From: Flavobacterium terrae
GTDB lineage: Bacteria; Bacteroidota; Bacteroidia; Flavobacteriales; Flavobacteriaceae
Assembly (NCBI RefSeq): GCF_900142035.1
Contig: NZ_FQZI01000001.1
Span: 868,001 to 932,000, forward strand
DNA length: 64,000 nucleotides
Direction of reading: 5' to 3'
The notes under the pieces are model-generated. The model did no database searches, was not told the DNA's origin, and saw nothing but the letters and a program-made list of their open reading frames with translations. Shown in pieces: positions 62,112 through 64,000 of this stretch (position 1 is the first letter of the stretch; each line of letters starts with the position of its first letter). The position numbers were made by a program, and so were the translations under genes.

Positions 62112-62144
62112 AATCCCGATGTAGACCACATCGGGATTTTTTTT
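62112..62144 (+). terminator. phe attenuator terminator
   Basis: AATCCCGATGT / ACATCGGGATT is a perfect 11-bp stem with loop AGACC and a T run to 62144. It lies between the leader peptide and pheA. Confidence 0.9.
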
Positions 62145-62185
62145 ATTCAAATTTTTGTTCGGAATTCATTTTTAAAAAGTAGAAC

Positions 62186-63061
62186 ATGAAAACTAAAGTT
62201 GCAATTCAAGGAATTAATGGTTCATTTCATCAAGAAGTGGCTAACAATTATTTTGGTGAAGATATCGAAGTGATCGAATGTAAATCTTTTAAAGAAGTTG
62301 CCAAAAGATTAAATAAGGGTTTAGTAAATTATGGGGTTATGGCAATAGAAAATTCTATAGCTGGTGCTTTGATACCCAATTATGCTTTAATCGATGAAAA
62401 TGAATTTAGTGTTTTAGGAGAATATTTTTTAAAAATTAGTTTAAATTTAATGGTCTTGCCAGGACAAAACATAGATGATATTAATGAAGTGCATTCGCAT
62501 CCAATTGCGCTGCTTCAATGCGCTAAATTTTTAGAAAAACACAAGCGTATTAAGATTATAGAAAGTTCTGATACTGCAATAACTGCTAAAAGAATTTGTG
62601 ATGAAAAAATAAAAGGAATAGCCGCATTGGCTGGCCCTACAGCGGCTAAGGTTTTTGAACTTGAAATAATTGCACCAGAAGTGCAATCAGTTGAGAGTAG
62701 TATTACAAGGTTTATGATCCTGCAAAAGGATAAGTCTGTTTTAGAGCAGAAAGAAATTAATAAAGCTTCGGTAAAATTTGAGTTAGATGATACACCAGGA
62801 AGCTTGGCAACAATATTAAATGTAATGAATAATTGTAAGTTGAATTTAACTAAGATTCAATCTATGCCTATAGTTGAAAAGCCATTTCAATATTCTTTTT
62901 TTGTGGATGTAGTTTTTGATAAATACAAACATTTTGAAAAGGCAAAAAGTGTATTAGAAATCATGACAACACATTTTAAAGTCTTAGGAGAATATCAGTC
63001 AGGTGTTATGCCAATAAATAAAAATAGTAATAAAGAACAAGCAATAGTATTAAGTGAATAG
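62186..63061 (+). CDS. pheA: prephenate dehydratase PheA
   Basis: The 291-residue protein has the dehydratase core: VAIQGINGSFHQEVANNYF, NYGVMAIENSIAGALIPNY, SHPIALLQCAKFL, and the SSITRFMIL segment (TRF motif). The C-terminal ACT domain (LDDTPGSLATILNVMNNCKLNLTKIQS) binds phenylalanine. It forms phenylpyruvate from prephenate. No fused chorismate mutase is present; that activity lies in the next gene. Expression is controlled by the upstream attenuator. Confidence 0.95.
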   Translation: MKTKVAIQGINGSFHQEVANNYFGEDIEVIECKSFKEVAKRLNKGLVNYGVMAIENSIAGALIPNYALIDENEFSVLGEYFLKISLNLMVLPGQNIDDINEVHSHPIALLQCAKFLEKHKRIKIIESSDTAITAKRICDEKIKGIAALAGPTAAKVFELEIIAPEVQSVESSITRFMILQKDKSVLEQKEINKASVKFELDDTPGSLATILNVMNNCKLNLTKIQSMPIVEKPFQYSFFVDVVFDKYKHFEKAKSVLEIMTTHFKVLGEYQSGVMPINKNSNKEQAIVLSE

Positions 63062-63063
63062 TG

Positions 63064-64000
63064 ATGGAAATAAAGAAAGAAAATAGAAAATGGTTAGACG
63101 ATTTACAATTAAATCATCCATTAGTAATTGCAGGACCATGTAGCGCCGAAACAGAAGAACAAATAATGGCGGTGGCAAATGAATTAAAGAATTCTGATGT
63201 TTCTGTTTTTAGAGCAGGAATTTGGAAACCTCGTACTCGTCCAGGAGGATTTGAGGGGGTAGGAGCAATAGGCTTACCTTGGTTACAAAAGGCAAAAGCT
63301 GCTACAGGCTTGTTAATTGCTACAGAAGTGGCTACTGCAGAGCATGTGAAATTGGCTTTACAACATGATGTAGATATTCTTTGGATAGGTGCAAGAACTA
63401 CGGTAAATCCATTTGCTGTTCAAGAAATTGCAGATGTTCTACAGAATACTGATAAAATAGTTTTATTGAAAAATCCAGTAAATCCTGATTTGTCATTATG
63501 GATAGGAGGGTTAGAACGTTTGTATAATGCAGGGATCAAAAAACTTGGTATGATTCATCGTGGATTTTCTACTTATGATAAATCGAAGTATAGAAATAAT
63601 CCTGAGTGGCAAATAGCGATTGACTTGCAAAATAAATTTCCAGACTTAGTTTTAATCTGTGATCCATCTCATATCACTGGGAAAAGAGATATGATTCAAG
63701 AAGTTTCACAACAAGCTCTGGATTTGAACTTTGATGGATTAATGATTGAAACACATTGTACCCCAGACGAAGCTTGGAGTGATGCTGCTCAGCAAGTAAC
63801 ACCAGATACTTTAAAACAAATGTTTGTTGATTTGAAAGTTCGTAAAACAAGTGATGAGACTGATGATTATCATAAACGTATTTCAAAATTAAGAACACAA
63901 ATTGATGAGTTTGATGAGAAACTTTTAGAAATTCTCGGAAAACGTATGAAAGTGGCTGATCAAATTGGTTTGTTAAAGAAAGAAAAGAACGTGGCAATCC
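63064..64000 (+). CDS. DAHP synthase (type I beta) / chorismate mutase II fusion, 3' truncated
   Basis: Starting at ATG 63064, two bases after the pheA stop, the frame stays open to the window end (312 codons). The first part is a DAHP synthase: LVIAGPCSAETEEQIM, FRAGIWKPRTRPGGFEG, WIGARTTVNPFAVQ, KNPVNPDLSLWIGG, DPSHITGKRDMI. From about residue 265 the chorismate mutase type II domain begins (LRTQIDEFDEKLLEILGKRM) and is cut off. It supplies chorismate-pathway precursor and converts chorismate to prephenate for PheA. It is likely feedback-regulated and, being co-transcribed, under the phe attenuator. Confidence 0.94.
   Translation, partial: MEIKKENRKWLDDLQLNHPLVIAGPCSAETEEQIMAVANELKNSDVSVFRAGIWKPRTRPGGFEGVGAIGLPWLQKAKAATGLLIATEVATAEHVKLALQHDVDILWIGARTTVNPFAVQEIADVLQNTDKIVLLKNPVNPDLSLWIGGLERLYNAGIKKLGMIHRGFSTYDKSKYRNNPEWQIAIDLQNKFPDLVLICDPSHITGKRDMIQEVSQQALDLNFDGLMIETHCTPDEAWSDAAQQVTPDTLKQMFVDLKVRKTSDETDDYHKRISKLRTQIDEFDEKLLEILGKRMKVADQIGLLKKEKNVAI

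Noticed and set aside
63674..63997. 107-codon minus-strand ORF at the right edge
   Set aside because: Antisense to the DAHP synthase/chorismate mutase gene, whose motifs are unmistakable on the plus strand.
1..64000. CRISPR array, prophage, insertion sequence or tRNA genes
   Set aside because: No regularly spaced repeats, integrase, transposase, phage structural gene or cloverleaf sequence was recognised on reading both strands.

Overview
The window looks like a chromosomal segment of a member of the Flavobacteriaceae, most likely Flavobacterium or a close relative. Evidence: very AT-rich DNA, promoters of the TAnnTTTG (-7) type, gliding and type IX secretion genes (gldA, a porT/sprT homologue), a GLPGLI protein beside a TonB-dependent receptor-like barrel, methionine synthase split into two genes, a TamL-like lipoprotein, and two copies of an interspersed palindromic repeat. 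No rRNA, tRNA, phage, insertion sequence or CRISPR array was seen. Both ends cut through genes: an OmpA-family protein on the left and a DAHP synthase/chorismate mutase on the right.

Layout. 0-2 kb: end of an OmpA protein, a coiled-coil secreted protein, a secreted nuclease. 2-7.7 kb: the rod-shape operon mreB-mreC-mreD-mrdA-rodA (minus strand). 7.8-10.7 kb: purH and a MacB/FtsX-type permease. 10.8-17.7 kb: an accessory island encoding a class I lanthipeptide pathway, made of a 57-residue GG-leader precursor (too short for ordinary ORF calling), an exported erythromycin-esterase-like fusion protein, LanC and full-length LanB. 17.7-24.5 kb: accD, fbaA, tamL-like, an rRNA methyltransferase, porT, ubiE. 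24.55-25.05 kb: a 500-bp intergenic region that seems to hold one or two small RNA genes. 25-31 kb: folA, a 2TM protein, a TonB-like protein, thyA, a bifunctional nuclease, etfAB, pdhB. 31-43 kb: surface and outer-membrane proteins, a DNA glycosylase, soluble and membrane pyrophosphatases, a deoxynucleoside kinase. 43-56 kb: a methionine regulon: metK, then two tandem leader-peptide attenuators, a small ORF, osmC, metX, thrA, osmC, metZ, a SAM-I riboswitch, split metH and metF. 56-61 kb: gldA, a TetR regulator with an UbiB-like kinase, and a DUF2256/Fe-S photolyase/TIGR03643 trio. 61-64 kb: folE, then a Phe/Tyr-rich leader-peptide attenuator in front of pheA and DAHP synthase/chorismate mutase.

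How the genes work together. The methionine block covers most of the route from aspartate (ThrA) through O-acylhomoserine (MetX) and sulfhydrylation (MetZ) to homocysteine methylation (MetH, MetF) and SAM (MetK). It appears to be controlled at several levels: ribosome-sensing Met/Cys leaders, a SAM-sensing riboswitch, and a structured metK 5' leader. The aromatic block at the right end uses the same attenuator design with Phe/Tyr/Trp codons. The most interesting accessory system is the lanthipeptide cluster. Its core peptide has three evenly spaced Ser-x4-Cys pairs, an unusual esterase-like partner gene, and no dedicated transporter or leader protease in view.
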